Position numbers and translations under genes: made by a program
Shown here: positions 54,570-63,962 of the stretch, in pieces
How the letters are laid out: each line of letters starts with the position of its first letter
Position numbering within the stretch: the first letter of the stretch is position 1
Notes under the pieces: model-generated
What the model saw: only the letters and a program-made list of their open reading frames with translations
What the model was told of the DNA's origin: nothing
Database searches by the model: none
Source of the DNA: Veillonella magna DSM 19857
GTDB taxonomy: Bacteria > Bacillota > Negativicutes > Veillonellales > Veillonellaceae
DNA: 64,000 nt
Assembly: GCF_000428745.1 (NCBI RefSeq)
Contig: NZ_KE386795.1
Location: 623,614 to 687,613 of the forward strand
Direction of reading: 5' to 3'

Positions 54570-55523
54570 TTATTTATCGAACAGATTACTTACCGATACT
54601 TCGTGGAAAATACGCATGATAGCTTCACCCAAGAGAGGGGCTACGGACAAGCTGGTAATGTTGGGGAGCTGATGTTCCTTCGGCAAGCTAATCGTGTTCG
54701 TTACAATTAATTCTTTAATGTTGGAATTAGCAATGCGTTCGCATGCCGGATCCGTTAATACAGCGTGTGTTACGCAAGCCATAACCGATTTCGCACCGAA
54801 TTCCTTCAATGCTTTCGCACCTTCTACCAAGGATCCTGCCGTATCAACGATGTCGTCGATGATGATGCAGTTCTTGCCTTCTACATTACCGATAAGGTTC
54901 ATCACCTTAGCTACGCCCGGCTGCGGACGTTTCTTTTCGATAATAGCAATCGGTGCGCCGATGCGGTCAGCCAAATCACGAGCGCGGGTAACGCCGCCAA
55001 GGTCAGGCGATACAACGATCAAGTCTTCCATTTTCTTTTCGTTAATGTATTTCGCCAAAATGGATGCACCTAACAAGTGATCTACCGGTACATCGAAGAA
55101 ACCTTGAATCTGACCGGCATGAAGGTCGATGGTTACCAAACGGGTAATCCCTGCGGTCTGCATCAAGTCGGCTACCAATTTAGCCGTAATCGGTTCGCGA
55201 CCACGTGTCTTGCGGTCTTGACGCGCATAGCCATAGTACGGTACGACTGCCGTAATGTGACGTGCGGATGCGCGTTTTAAGGCATCAGCCATAACAAGTA
55301 GTTCAACCAAATTATCGTTTACCGGGAAGCTGGTCGGCTGCACGATGAATACGTCCTTACCGCGAACGCTTTCATCGATCATAATCTGTACTTCGCCATT
55401 GTTAAAACGTCCAACAAATGCTTCACCCAGCGGCAAGCCAAGATAATCGCAGATTTCTTTCGCTAATTCCGGATTCGCATTACCTGTGAAAATTTTAAGC
55501 TTCTTACCGTCTTCAAATGCCAT
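54570..55523 (-). CDS. prs: Ribose-phosphate pyrophosphokinase
   Basis: 317 aa. It makes PRPP from ribose 5-phosphate and [15 protein letters not shown] opens the protein, YGYARQDRK and [11 protein letters not shown] are ATP and ribose contacts, and the PRPP loop is [14 protein letters not shown]. It is encoded between glmU and pth, with 160 bases of AT-rich DNA before it that may hold its own promoter (a TATAAAAT on the minus strand at about 55600). Confidence 0.96.
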   Translation of the reverse strand: MAFEDGKKLKIFTGNANPELAKEICDYLGLPLGEAFVGRFNNGEVQIMIDESVRGKDVFIVQPTSFPVNDNLVELLVMADALKRASARHITAVVPYYGYARQDRKTRGREPITAKLVADLMQTAGITRLVTIDLHAGQIQGFFDVPVDHLLGASILAKYINEKKMEDLIVVSPDLGGVTRARDLADRIGAPIAIIEKKRPQPGVAKVMNLIGNVEGKNCIIIDDIVDTAGSLVEGAKALKEFGAKSVMACVTHAVLTDPACERIANSNIKELIVTNTISLPKEHQLPNITSLSVAPLLGEAIMRIFHEVSVSNLFDK

Positions 55524-55684
55524 GTTTTGATACCCCTCTTTAATAACTGTACTCTACACAACTGAAGCTTGCGTAACTTCATCGCCTACTATTTTATACT
55601 ATTTCAGCCATTTTGTGTGATTAATTTTTAAAATTATTGTGATTTAATTTACTTCTTGATTCTGTGAGGTGCCTATGCACCGAT

Positions 55685-57061
55685 TTATTTTTTCTTAAAG
55701 GTGTCGTCGGTGACCCAATTTTCTTTAATCATCTGACGAGCACGACCTACCGCCAAGGCTTTGTCCGGTACGTCTTTGGTAATCGTCGATCCGGCACCGA
55801 TGTAACTGTAAGACCCTACGTGTACCGGTGCAACAAGGTTAGTATTGCAACCGACAAAAGCACCGTCGTCAATGCGCGTGCGATGTTTGATTTTGCCATC
55901 GTAGTTAACGGTGATAGTACCGCAACCGATGTTAACGCCACCGCCTACATCGCTGTCGCCGATGTAGGAAAGGTGCGGGAATTTCGTACCTTCGCCAACG
56001 ATGCTGTTCTTTACTTCCACAAAGTTACCGATGTGTACCTTGTCGCCGATGACCGTATTCGGGCGTAAGTGTACGTACGGTCCGATGTCGGTGCCGTTTT
56101 TAATTTCGCAGTCATGGGCATAGGTGAAGTGAATCACATTGTTGTCCCCTACTGTTACATTGGTGAAACGTGTATGCGGTCCGATTTCACATTCCTTACC
56201 GATAACGGTGTTGCCTTCGAGGATTGTGCCCGGATGCAAAATGGTATCACTGCCTACAACGACTTCCGGTGCTACATAGGTGGTAGCCGGATCGATGATG
56301 GTAACGCCTGCATCCATAAGTTCGCGAAGTTTACGGTTGCGCAAAATCCGTTCGGCTTCCGCCAGCTGTACACGGGAGTTAACGCCTAACGATTCGTCTT
56401 CGTCCATAGTCATGTACGCGCTTACTCTTTCACCGGCATTAACCAAGATGCCCACTACGTCGGTAATGTACAATTCGCCTTGTGCATTATCATCGGAAAG
56501 CTGTGCCAAGCACGGCCAAAGTTTTTGACTGTCAAAGGCATACATGCCAGTGTTGATTTCCTGCACGGCCAATTCGTCCGGCGTGCCGTCCTTCTGTTCC
56601 ACAATGCGAAGCACTTTGCCTTCTTCATCGCGAATGATACGACCGTAGCCAGTAGGATTTTCCATGTGCGCCGTCAATACGGTAGCGGCCGCTCCCGTCG
56701 CAGCGTGTTCGTTAAGCAATGCCTTGATGGTATCTTCCGTTACCAGCGGTGTATCACCGCACATCAAAACGATGGTGCCGTCAAAGTCACCCAATACCGG
56801 TTTGGCTTCGCGTACGGCATGACCCGTTCCTTTTTGTTCCGCCTGCGTTACATATTCACAACGATCACCTAAATAGGCGCGCACTTCTTCACCGCCAAAG
56901 CCGACGATGACAACGCTGCGATCGACGCCGACGGCGTTGACTGTATCAAGTACACGTTCTACCATGGCTTTACCGCCTACTTTGTGTAATACTTTCGGCA
57001 AGCGCGATTTCATACGCGTTCCCTTGCCGGCGGCCAGCACTAATGCTGCTACCTTGTTCAT
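55685..57061 (-). CDS. glmU: Bifunctional UDP-GlcNAc pyrophosphorylase / GlcN-1-P acetyltransferase
   Basis: 458 aa. The uridyltransferase half starts LAAGKGTRMKSRLPKVLHKVGGK and the C-terminal left-handed beta-helix holds the acetyltransferase (YAHDCEIKNGTDIGPYVHLRP, VNYDGKIKHRTRIDDGAFVG, in part). It makes UDP-GlcNAc for peptidoglycan and lipid A. purR lies 13 bases upstream. Confidence 0.97.
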   Translation of the reverse strand: MNKVAALVLAAGKGTRMKSRLPKVLHKVGGKAMVERVLDTVNAVGVDRSVVIVGFGGEEVRAYLGDRCEYVTQAEQKGTGHAVREAKPVLGDFDGTIVLMCGDTPLVTEDTIKALLNEHAATGAAATVLTAHMENPTGYGRIIRDEEGKVLRIVEQKDGTPDELAVQEINTGMYAFDSQKLWPCLAQLSDDNAQGELYITDVVGILVNAGERVSAYMTMDEDESLGVNSRVQLAEAERILRNRKLRELMDAGVTIIDPATTYVAPEVVVGSDTILHPGTILEGNTVIGKECEIGPHTRFTNVTVGDNNVIHFTYAHDCEIKNGTDIGPYVHLRPNTVIGDKVHIGNFVEVKNSIVGEGTKFPHLSYIGDSDVGGGVNIGCGTITVNYDGKIKHRTRIDDGAFVGCNTNLVAPVHVGSYSYIGAGSTITKDVPDKALAVGRARQMIKENWVTDDTFKKK

Positions 57062-57074
57062 GTATGTCTACCTC

Positions 57075-57893
57075 CTATACCTTATCATACACAGGTTCTA
57101 CATCAATTTGTTTTATTGCTTCATCCACGTTGTTAAGTACCAACAGCGCTTTGTAATCATCGACGAGCTTAGGCTTCGGCGATGCAGTGGCAACGAGTAC
57201 GCCAATGCCTACAACGACACCGCCCATTTCGTTCACCAGTTCGCGCATACCGTTGGCTGTGCCGCCGGCTTTCATAAAGTCATCTATGAGAAGCACCTTC
57301 GATTGCGGCGGAACGGCGCGCTTTGTCAAGGACATCGTTTGAATGCGCCGGGATGAACCGGTCACATAGTTGATGCTGATGGATGAGCCTTCCGTTACCT
57401 TGCTGTCCCGCCGTGCAATGACGAGCGGTTTATTAAAGGCCCGCGCTACCATGACCGCCAAAGGAATGCCCTTCGTTTCAACAGTCATAATATAATCCGG
57501 CTCGGTATCCGCAAAGCGGCTCATGATGATTTCACCCAATCGGCTTGCTATATGCCAATCATATAATATATCCGACATATATAAAAAGCCGCCGGGAATA
57601 ATTCGGTCCGGTTCTTCCAAACGGCGCTGTACTTCCTTTAGTACCGCATTGGCGCGTTCACCGCTGCGATACGGAATAAACCGAACGCCGCCGGAGGCTC
57701 CGGCCACCGTTTCTAATGTTCCCAGCGAAAAATGCTGAAGCGAATCCTTTACGCATGCCAAGTCTTCACTCAATGTGGATTTGGCAATGCCAAAGAAGTC
57801 ACAAAAATAATTTAATGGGATCAGCTCCTGTGGCGAATCGACCAATAGCTTCGTCAACGCCACCATGCGCTCCACGCGTCGCACCTTTTCCAC
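57075..57893 (-). CDS. purR: Purine operon repressor PurR (Gram-positive type)
   Basis: 272 aa. An N-terminal winged helix (MVALTKLLVDSPQELIPLNYFCDFFGIAKSTLSEDL, in part) precedes a phosphoribosyltransferase-like domain with the PRPP-binding loop VLLIDDFMKAGGTANGM. PRPP releases it from PurBox DNA. The start is a GTG at 57893 after AGGGGG. It heads the glmU-prs-pth cluster, linking PRPP supply and its sensor. Confidence 0.93.
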   Translation of the reverse strand: MEKVRRVERMVALTKLLVDSPQELIPLNYFCDFFGIAKSTLSEDLACVKDSLQHFSLGTLETVAGASGGVRFIPYRSGERANAVLKEVQRRLEEPDRIIPGGFLYMSDILYDWHIASRLGEIIMSRFADTEPDYIMTVETKGIPLAVMVARAFNKPLVIARRDSKVTEGSSISINYVTGSSRRIQTMSLTKRAVPPQSKVLLIDDFMKAGGTANGMRELVNEMGGVVVGIGVLVATASPKPKLVDDYKALLVLNNVDEAIKQIDVEPVYDKV

Positions 57894-58092
57894 TGTCTAC
57901 CCCCTTGTGAATTACAGTTTGAACCGTAAATCGTCGGTTCCTACCCTAGGATACCACAAACTGTGAAATAAGCCTACACTTTCACCGAAAAATTCCTTAC
58001 ATTCCCGTATTTTTTCTCGGCGAACGTTCGCATCGTTTAATCCAGGAAATGTTTACAGGTACCGTCATTCAAAAGTACCTTCCCCGTATTCC

Positions 58093-58160
58093 AGTAACTG
58101 CATCATAGTAACTGTGTCATAGTAACTGTGTCATAGTAACTGTGTCATAGTAACTGTATA
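58093..58160. repeat. 14-bp tandem repeat, about five copies
   Basis: The unit AGTAACTGTGTCAT recurs at 58093, 58107, 58121, 58135 and (partial) 58149; the first copy has two changes. It lies upstream of purR and after the terminator at 58171. The rest of 57894-58265 shows no gene. Confidence 0.9.
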
Positions 58161-58170
58161 ACAAAAAAAT

Positions 58171-58194
58171 TCCCTCCGACCGAAGTCGAAGGGA
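58171..58194 (-). terminator. Intrinsic terminator of the 3D-domain gene
   Basis: TCCCTCCGAC and GTCGAAGGGA pair with a bulge around CGAA, and the minus strand continues with seven T. It lies about 70 bases after the gene's stop. Confidence 0.75.
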
Positions 58195-58265
58195 TGGTGT
58201 CATTTAGATGTTAACAATTACATATACACTATTTCACTGTAAAACACTGTTATCAACGCACGTGA

Positions 58266-59090
58266 CTATAACACGTATACTTTAACCGTGCGTAGACCGA
58301 AGTTGATAGCCTCACCATGTGAGTCCATCGCTAAATCGATACGATTACCGACAATAGCTCCGCCGGTGTCATCGGCTACTGCGTAGCCATAGCCTTCAAT
58401 GTAGAGCTTTGTCCCCAACGGAATAACGTCCGGATCCACCGATACGTAGCCACGACGCAATAAATTGCCTCGCGCCGTATACGCCGTGTTGCCCGGATCT
58501 TCTGCGGAGTACGCGCTGGCACTCATGGTTAAGGTCCTACGATAATTGGTAGGGAACCCTTGCGCTGCAGATAATAACTGAAGCGTACGCGAATCCAATT
58601 CGCCGGTGGCCTCTACGCCTTTGGCACGCTGAAAGCGTTTCAACGCATTGGCTGTACCGGAACCGAACACACCGTCAATCTCTCCCGGAGAAAATCCGCT
58701 GCCTGCTAGGCGCAGCTGCAAATCCTCCACATGACGGCCGCGATCGCCATACCGTGACACAGCCATCTGACTGCGCACATTACGTGATTGTTGCTGTACT
58801 ACAAATCGTTTGTTATTCTCTTCCATAGCCGCTAAGGTTTTCGAGTTTACGATTCCCGTTACAGGAATACCATGCTGCTCTTGGAATACACGCACCGCAT
58901 ATTCCGTGTTATTCCCGAAAATACCATCCGCTTGATCAAGCAAATAGCCTTGTGTAATCATCAAGCGCTGTACGTGCTCGACCTCGCTGTTGCTATCGCC
59001 TCTGCCTACGTCCGCCAATGCAATAGACCACACCGACATCATTAGACCGAAGAGAACAGTCAATATAGTTAGTTTTTTCAAGATTTCCAC
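58266..59090 (-). CDS. Secreted wall protein: two peptidoglycan-binding domains and a 3D domain
   Basis: 274 aa. A signal sequence (LTVLFGLMMSVWSIALA) is followed by two PG_binding_1 repeats (VEHVQRLMITQGYLLDQADGIFG, then VEDLQLRLAGSGFSPGEIDGVFG, in part) and a C-terminal 3D domain with YTARGNLLRRGYVSVDPDVIPLGTKLYIEGYG and the acidic DDTGGAIVGNRIDLAM (in part). 3D domains resemble MltA-type lytic transglycosylase cores, so a wall-cutting role is likely. Confidence 0.9.
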   Translation of the reverse strand: MEILKKLTILTVLFGLMMSVWSIALADVGRGDSNSEVEHVQRLMITQGYLLDQADGIFGNNTEYAVRVFQEQHGIPVTGIVNSKTLAAMEENNKRFVVQQQSRNVRSQMAVSRYGDRGRHVEDLQLRLAGSGFSPGEIDGVFGSGTANALKRFQRAKGVEATGELDSRTLQLLSAAQGFPTNYRRTLTMSASAYSAEDPGNTAYTARGNLLRRGYVSVDPDVIPLGTKLYIEGYGYAVADDTGGAIVGNRIDLAMDSHGEAINFGLRTVKVYVL

Positions 59091-59229
59091 CTCGTATCTA
59101 AATGCAATCCTATTTTACCGTAAAACGCCCTTTTTGTCAAAAATACCACCTCTTTATGGGTGTGAACCACCACTTTTATCCGTTTTCCTGCTATGTTTTC
59201 CCACTTCTTGATAATCGAAGCACAAAAAT

Positions 59230-59265
59230 AAAAGTACGCTCACTCCATAAAGCAAGCGTACTTTT
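59230..59265 (-). terminator. Intrinsic terminator of nhaA
   Basis: Arms AAAAGTACGCT (59230-59240) and AGCGTACTTTT (59255-59265) pair perfectly, and the minus strand goes on with TATTTTT. It lies 29 bases after the nhaA stop. Confidence 0.85.
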
Positions 59266-59294
59266 TTAAAGCTATTATAAAACTAATACACCGA

Positions 59295-60455
59295 TTAGCT
59301 GTTACTCAGTTGCGGTTCAGCCGGTTTGGCAATAAAGCGAAGAACGATGTAACCGCAGATGCCGGAAAGAACAGAGCCGATAAAGATACCAATCTTTGCC
59401 ATTTCCTGTGCATGTCCCGGCGGGAATGCCAGGAGGTTTACGAAAAGGCTCATTGTAAAACCGATACCACAGCACAGCGCAATGCCGTATACATGCACCC
59501 AATTTGTCTTATCCGGCATAGGTACGATATTCGTTTTTACCAACACGTACATCGTACCGAACACGCCGATTTGTTTTCCCACAAACAATCCGCCGGCAAC
59601 GCCTAATACCACGGGATGAACCAAGTCGCCGAGGGATACATCGCCCATGGGAACGCCGGTATTAGCAAAACCGAAAATCGGTACAATAAGGAAGGTAACC
59701 CAATTGCTAAGGGCATGTTCCCATTCCACAACCGGCGAAATATGGCGACCGTCGCGTTCACCATGGAAGGGAATCGTCATGGCCAAAATTACACCGGCCA
59801 AGGTGGCATGCAAGCCGGATTGGAAAATACAGAACCAAAGACCAATGCCAAGAAGTATATACGGAACCGGGCGCACATAATTTTTCTTATTGATGTACAT
59901 AAGTGCTATAAAAATCAACGCCGCTGCAAACAAGAAAAAGAATTGCAAGGTGTCCGTATAAAAAATAGCGATGATCACAATGGCCATCAAGTCATCCATA
60001 ACGGCAAGTGTTGTCAGGAACACTTTCATTGCCACCGGCACGCGAGATCCTAAAATAGATACGATACCGATAGCAAAAGCAATATCCGTTGCCGTCGGGA
60101 TAGCCCAACCGTGAATGTACTCCGGATTACCTCCGTTGAGTACACCGTAAATAATGGCGGGCACACATAATCCAAAGAAGGCACCGATGCCGGGCAAGAA
60201 ACGTTTCGCATTTGTGTTCAGTTCGCCGTGAACCATTTCGCGTTTTACTTCTAGGCCAACCAACAAAAAGAATATAGCCATGAGCACGTCGTTAATCCAG
60301 AGGTGAACATCCAACGGCCCCGCCTTCATATGAAGAAAATTAAAATACACCGGCGCCAATGGCGAGTTTGCCATGATAATGCCGAACACAGCCGCTACGA
60401 ATAACAATACGCCCCCTGCCGAAGCGGACTGAAAAAAGAAAACCAATCTGCTCAT
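59295..60455 (-). CDS. nhaA: Na+/H+ antiporter NhaA
   Basis: 386 aa with about 12 helices. WAIPTATDIAFAIGIVSILGSRVP and LAVMDDLMAIVIIAIFYT contain the ion-binding aspartates (the MDD pair). GGLFVGKQIGVFG and GIGFTMSLFVNLLAF complete the family pattern. GAGGTAG precedes the ATG. A second sodium antiporter, nhaC, is also in this window. Confidence 0.95.
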   Translation of the reverse strand: MSRLVFFFQSASAGGVLLFVAAVFGIIMANSPLAPVYFNFLHMKAGPLDVHLWINDVLMAIFFLLVGLEVKREMVHGELNTNAKRFLPGIGAFFGLCVPAIIYGVLNGGNPEYIHGWAIPTATDIAFAIGIVSILGSRVPVAMKVFLTTLAVMDDLMAIVIIAIFYTDTLQFFFLFAAALIFIALMYINKKNYVRPVPYILLGIGLWFCIFQSGLHATLAGVILAMTIPFHGERDGRHISPVVEWEHALSNWVTFLIVPIFGFANTGVPMGDVSLGDLVHPVVLGVAGGLFVGKQIGVFGTMYVLVKTNIVPMPDKTNWVHVYGIALCCGIGFTMSLFVNLLAFPPGHAQEMAKIGIFIGSVLSGICGYIVLRFIAKPAEPQLSNS

Positions 60456-60548
60456 TTACTCTACCTCACTCTTTCAATACACTATTGTTCTGTATAATAA
60501 TTTATCTTAACTACATATCTTCTCCTATTGCACATAGATTACATATTA

Positions 60549-60578
60549 ATTATATCATAGGGTATTCTTTGTCGTAAA
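60549..60578 (-). promoter_or_regulatory. Candidate promoter of nhaA
   Basis: TATAAT (60549-60554) on the minus strand has a weak TTTACG (60573-60578) 18 bases upstream. The leader to the ATG is about 90 bases. Confidence 0.45.
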
Positions 60579-60655
60579 TGTGAATGTGTGTATACAATAC
60601 ATGTATGTATATTTTATATGTACTCCTCTTGCTATATCCGTATATATATAGAAAA

Positions 60656-60699
60656 GAGTGAAAGCCCCGATATAATCAATAGTTATCGGACCTTCACTC
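60656..60699 (-). terminator. Hairpin terminator upstream of nhaA
   Basis: Outer arms GAGTGAA and TTCACTC and inner CCGATA/TATCGG pair, and CTCTTTT follows on the minus strand. It would stop read-through from the nitroreductase gene before the nhaA promoter. Confidence 0.65.
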
Positions 60700-60769
60700 T
60701 CATTGTCAAGTAGTTACGGCTGTCATTTAAGGAGAATACAATGTCTATTATGCATCCTGCACCACAATC

Positions 60770-61012
60770 GCTCCGCTATCAATAACAAGCCTCACCTTGT
60801 ATACGACCTGCCTTTATTTTGTAATCGTACTTGCATCTATCACGCAATCGGACTTATGTCTATTACGAACATCAATTATATAAGTAGACATCCATCCTGT
60901 AATTAGACCTATATCTATTACAAACATCCATCATGCAATTAGATCTACACTCTGTACGTTTACTTGCATGTGTCCTCTACGCCGGTTCTTGCATATACAC
61001 ACTGTCTACTTT
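60770..61012. repeat. Degenerate repeats in the 3' region of the nitroreductase gene
   Basis: Phrases such as TCTATTACGAACATC and TCTATTACAAACATCC recur about 55 bases apart with drifted sequence between them. No protein-like frame is convincing. It looks like an old tandem array. Confidence 0.4.
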
Positions 61013-61681
61013 TTAAATGCGTTCTACAATTTCGCTCATAGGACGACGCGTTTTTTCATGACGCGGTTCTTCCCCGCGGTAGCCAAAGCTTGCCATAACG
61101 GCTACGCCGAAATGTTTTGGATCAAGCACGCCGGCTTCTTCCAAAATATCAGCCACCTTCGCATAATCAAAGCCTTCAATAGGGCAAGAATCAATACCCA
61201 AGTAAGCAGCCGCGGTAAGCATGTTAGCCATGACGATGTATGCTTGTTTGCGAGACCACTCTAGGGATGCATCTTCAAAGTGAATGAAACCGAAATCCTT
61301 TTCACTGTACTGGCGATAAATACTGCGACGCATTTCGCGAGCTTCTTCCGGAATCTGATGCACATCTTTTAACATATGCGTAATATATTCGCCGTCGGCT
61401 ACTAGGTCTGCCCGTTTACGTGCCAAGAAGATAACCAAATGACTAGCCCCTTCGATGCTGCGCTGCGCGCCCCAAGATACAGGATACAATTTATCCTTCA
61501 AGTCCTGACTTTCCACAACCAAAATTTTAAACGGCTCCATACCGAAAGACGTCGGCGCCAATCGACCTGCTTCCAAAATCGTTTCAAAATCTTCATCGCT
61601 AACGCGCTTAGTAGGATCAAACTTTTTGCATGCGTGACGGAATTTCATCACATCTAAAATTTTTTTGTTCTCTGCTTTCAT
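61013..61681 (-). CDS. NAD(P)H-dependent nitroreductase, NfsB-like
   Basis: About 222 aa with the FMN-binding pattern MKFRHACKKFDPTKRVSDEDFE at the start (in part), GRLAPTSFGMEPFKILVV, and AYLGIDSCPIEGFD. The protein resembles oxygen-insensitive nitroreductases such as NfsB. ATG 61681 follows AGGAGG; the longer reading to 61741 lacks a site. It reduces nitroaromatics or quinones; the natural substrate is unknown. Confidence 0.9.
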   Translation of the reverse strand: MKAENKKILDVMKFRHACKKFDPTKRVSDEDFETILEAGRLAPTSFGMEPFKILVVESQDLKDKLYPVSWGAQRSIEGASHLVIFLARKRADLVADGEYITHMLKDVHQIPEEAREMRRSIYRQYSEKDFGFIHFEDASLEWSRKQAYIVMANMLTAAAYLGIDSCPIEGFDYAKVADILEEAGVLDPKHFGVAVMASFGYRGEEPRHEKTRRPMSEIVERI

Positions 61682-61799
61682 ACTTCCTCCTATGTTCACT
61701 ACAATGTATCCCCCGACCCATTGTAAGATTTGTGGCAACATAACTGTTACATACTAACTATCGATGATAAAGTGCACGGTACCAACCAATATGCAAAGC

Positions 61800-62060
61800 A
61801 CTCAGTAACTACCGATACACAATGTACTCAGTAACTACCGATACGCAATGTACTCAATAACTACCGATACGCAATGCACTCAGTAACTACCGATACACAA
61901 CGTACTCAGCAACTACCGATACACAACATACTCAGTAACTATTGATACGCAACGTACTCAGCAACTACCGATACACAACGTACTCAGTAACTATCGATAC
62001 GCAATGTACTCAGTAACTATCGGTATATAAAATGAGCAATAACTATCGATATATAAAGTA
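61800..62060. repeat. 26-bp tandem repeat array, about ten copies
   Basis: The unit ACTCAGTAACTACCGATACA plus CAATGT repeats head to tail in exact 26-bp register from 61800 to about 62007, then two drifted copies follow. Copies differ at a few fixed positions, mostly transitions. No spacers are present, so it is not CRISPR. The block fills the gap between the nitroreductase start and the phytase region; 61741-61800 holds a decayed further copy. Confidence 0.92.
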
Positions 62061-62176
62061 CACAATAAAACCGACTGTTTAATTATAATATATTCATTGT
62101 GCACAATGCAAGACTCTTTCTCTTTCTATTCCTAGCTATCGCTATTCCTATTGCTATTACCATTACCATTCCTATT

Positions 62177-62244
62177 CTATTGCTATTCTTGTTCTATTGC
62201 TATTCTTGTTCTATTGCTATTCTTGTTCTATTGCTATTCTTGTT
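62177..62244. repeat. 17-bp tandem repeat, four perfect copies
   Basis: CTATTGCTATTCTTGTT occurs four times without change at 62177, 62194, 62211 and 62228, inside a pyrimidine-rich tract (62099-62270) made of ATTCC/ATTGC-like words. It lies 106 bases before the phytase start codon, where copy number could alter expression. Confidence 0.92.
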
Positions 62245-62349
62245 CTATTTCTATTGCCATTCCTATTGCATAATGCATTTCAGTGGGATTACAATACGTC
62301 TAGATGATATCTAATGTATTAAACGTTCTTTATCTAGGAGGTCTTATCC

Positions 62350-63486
62350 ATGAAGAGATTACATGACCAATCAGTATCGCTCCAACATCAAAAAAAATTA
62401 TTTCTTACAAGCATGGTGGCTACTATTCTAACTACGATGTGTCTTACTCTTTCCGGCAATGTCATAGCCGCAGACAATACAACAACGCTTAATATAAAGC
62501 ACGCCACGGATAGTATCGCTACGAAAGGCACTACACCCCATAGCACTGCATACGCTTCCACTACGTCTCCCATAAATCCCAATCAACTCTATCGTCACCG
62601 CATTACGCCGGAAGAGCGTGCCCCTTATGCAAATTATTTTTGGCGATATGATAGTAAAGACAACGGAGAGTATCCCGATCGCTTTCGCATGATAACCAAT
62701 GATGCTCGTCTCAATCCAAAGCTATCGGGAATCTTCACCACAGGATTAGATACACTTCGTATATCCGGTAGCTCCCAGCCAACCGTGCAACAGTTTAAAC
62801 ACATGGCCAAGGAGATTAAACGCAAAACGGATGGTCCTGTATTCGACGTTGATCTTCGTCAAGAAACGCATCTCTTCGTCAATGATTACCCCATCAGTCG
62901 CTACGCCAAACGCGATTGGATTAATGTAGGTAAAGCCTCCGAAGAAATTCTTACCACCGAAGAAGAATTAGTGAAGACATTACCGGGACAATCACTTAGT
63001 ATTCATCGGCTGACAAAAGAAAAAACAGCCGGTACCGGTATGACCATCACCGTTACGTCCGTAGCAACGGAAGCATCGGTTGCCCGTAAAGCCGGTTTCA
63101 ACTACTGGCGCTTGACTGCTACCGATCATATTTGGCCCGATGCAACAATCGTCGATCAATTCATTTCGTTGTATCGCAATCTACCAACAAATGCATGGCT
63201 ACATTTTCACTGTGAAGCCGGTAAAGGCCGCACCACAACATTCATGGCCCTTTATGATATGATGCGCAATCCACACGTTCCTCTTTACGATATTTTAAAA
63301 CGCCAAGAAGCCTTAGGCGGTATCTCTCTCATGGCTACCGGTAACGAAAAAGGTTGGAAAGCGCCTTACAGTAAACAACGCAGCGATATGTTAGCATTAT
63401 TCCATCAATATGTTACCGAAACAACCTATACTAATTACGCCACACCTTGGAGCACATGGCTTAACCGTCACAACGAAAATAAGTAA
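62350..63486 (+). CDS. Secreted cysteine phytase (PTP-like inositol polyphosphate phosphatase)
   Basis: 378 aa. A signal sequence (about 17-41, ending NVIAA) is followed by a PTP-like phytase fold. The P-loop HCEAGKGRTT places the nucleophile at Cys288 and Arg at 294, and the general acid is the Asp of ATDHIWPD (about 259), both as in Selenomonas PhyA. It removes phosphates from phytate outside the inner membrane. AGGAGG precedes the ATG. A nested hairpin ends the gene. Confidence 0.92.
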   Translation: MKRLHDQSVSLQHQKKLFLTSMVATILTTMCLTLSGNVIAADNTTTLNIKHATDSIATKGTTPHSTAYASTTSPINPNQLYRHRITPEERAPYANYFWRYDSKDNGEYPDRFRMITNDARLNPKLSGIFTTGLDTLRISGSSQPTVQQFKHMAKEIKRKTDGPVFDVDLRQETHLFVNDYPISRYAKRDWINVGKASEEILTTEEELVKTLPGQSLSIHRLTKEKTAGTGMTITVTSVATEASVARKAGFNYWRLTATDHIWPDATIVDQFISLYRNLPTNAWLHFHCEAGKGRTTTFMALYDMMRNPHVPLYDILKRQEALGGISLMATGNEKGWKAPYSKQRSDMLALFHQYVTETTYTNYATPWSTWLNRHNENK

Positions 63487-63567
63487 CCTCCTCACTATAA
63501 ACAGCTTAAGTAAGACCCTCACTATAAATAGTTATTGACCGAATAAAACTCTTAGATAAAAGACATC

Positions 63568-63648
63568 AAAAAAGACACCAACAACGAAATGAGCCCCAAA
63601 TGTATCTAACATTTGAGGCTCACTTCACAAACTGCCGGTGTCTTTTTT
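63568..63648. repeat. Nested hairpin with IS150-like inner arms, copy 2 (also terminator)
   Basis: Outer arms AAAAAAGACACC (63568-63579) and GGTGTCTTTTTT (63637-63648) are perfect and give U runs both ways. Inside, TGAGCCCCAAAT (63590-63601) pairs with ATTTGAGGCTCA (63611-63622), and the nine-base loop and arms match the copy at 29985-30065 read on the other strand. It ends the phytase gene. Confidence 0.8.
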
Positions 63649-63718
63649 ATTCTACAAGTTCTTTATTCTGCAAGTTCCTTGTATGTGCAATAACAAAAGA
63701 GTTTCTATATGTACAATT

Positions 63719-63746
63719 AAAGCGTCAACCTTTCGGTTGACGCTTT
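63719..63746. terminator. Hairpin after the rRNA operon
   Basis: Twelve-base arms AAAGCGTCAACC and GGTTGACGCTTT pair perfectly around TTTC. It lies directly after the 5S 3' end on the minus strand and is the likely rRNA operon terminator, although the following T run there is short. Confidence 0.75.
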
Positions 63747-63753
63747 CTTTCCA

Positions 63754-63870
<117 letters not shown>

Positions 63871-63962
63871 CTGTCAGAGCTTGCACTCTGAAAACCGCAT
63901 AGAAGCTATTGTATTTGTTTCACATTAGTCATTGTACTTTTGTACATCCTCTTCCTTACTTC

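Noticed and set aside
58093..58160. Replication-origin iterons
   Set aside because: The chromosome context, the short unit and the lack of any replication gene nearby argue against an origin.
61800..62060. CRISPR array
   Set aside because: Units are contiguous with no unique spacers, and no cas genes are in the window.
62099..62314. A 71-codon plus-strand frame through the pyrimidine-rich tract
   Set aside because: It encodes only Leu/Ile/Phe/Tyr low complexity created by the repeats, has no ribosome site, and overlaps the promoter region of the phytase gene.
63871..63962. tRNA genes in the 23S-5S spacer
   Set aside because: No cloverleaf or T-loop sequence is present in the 92 bases.
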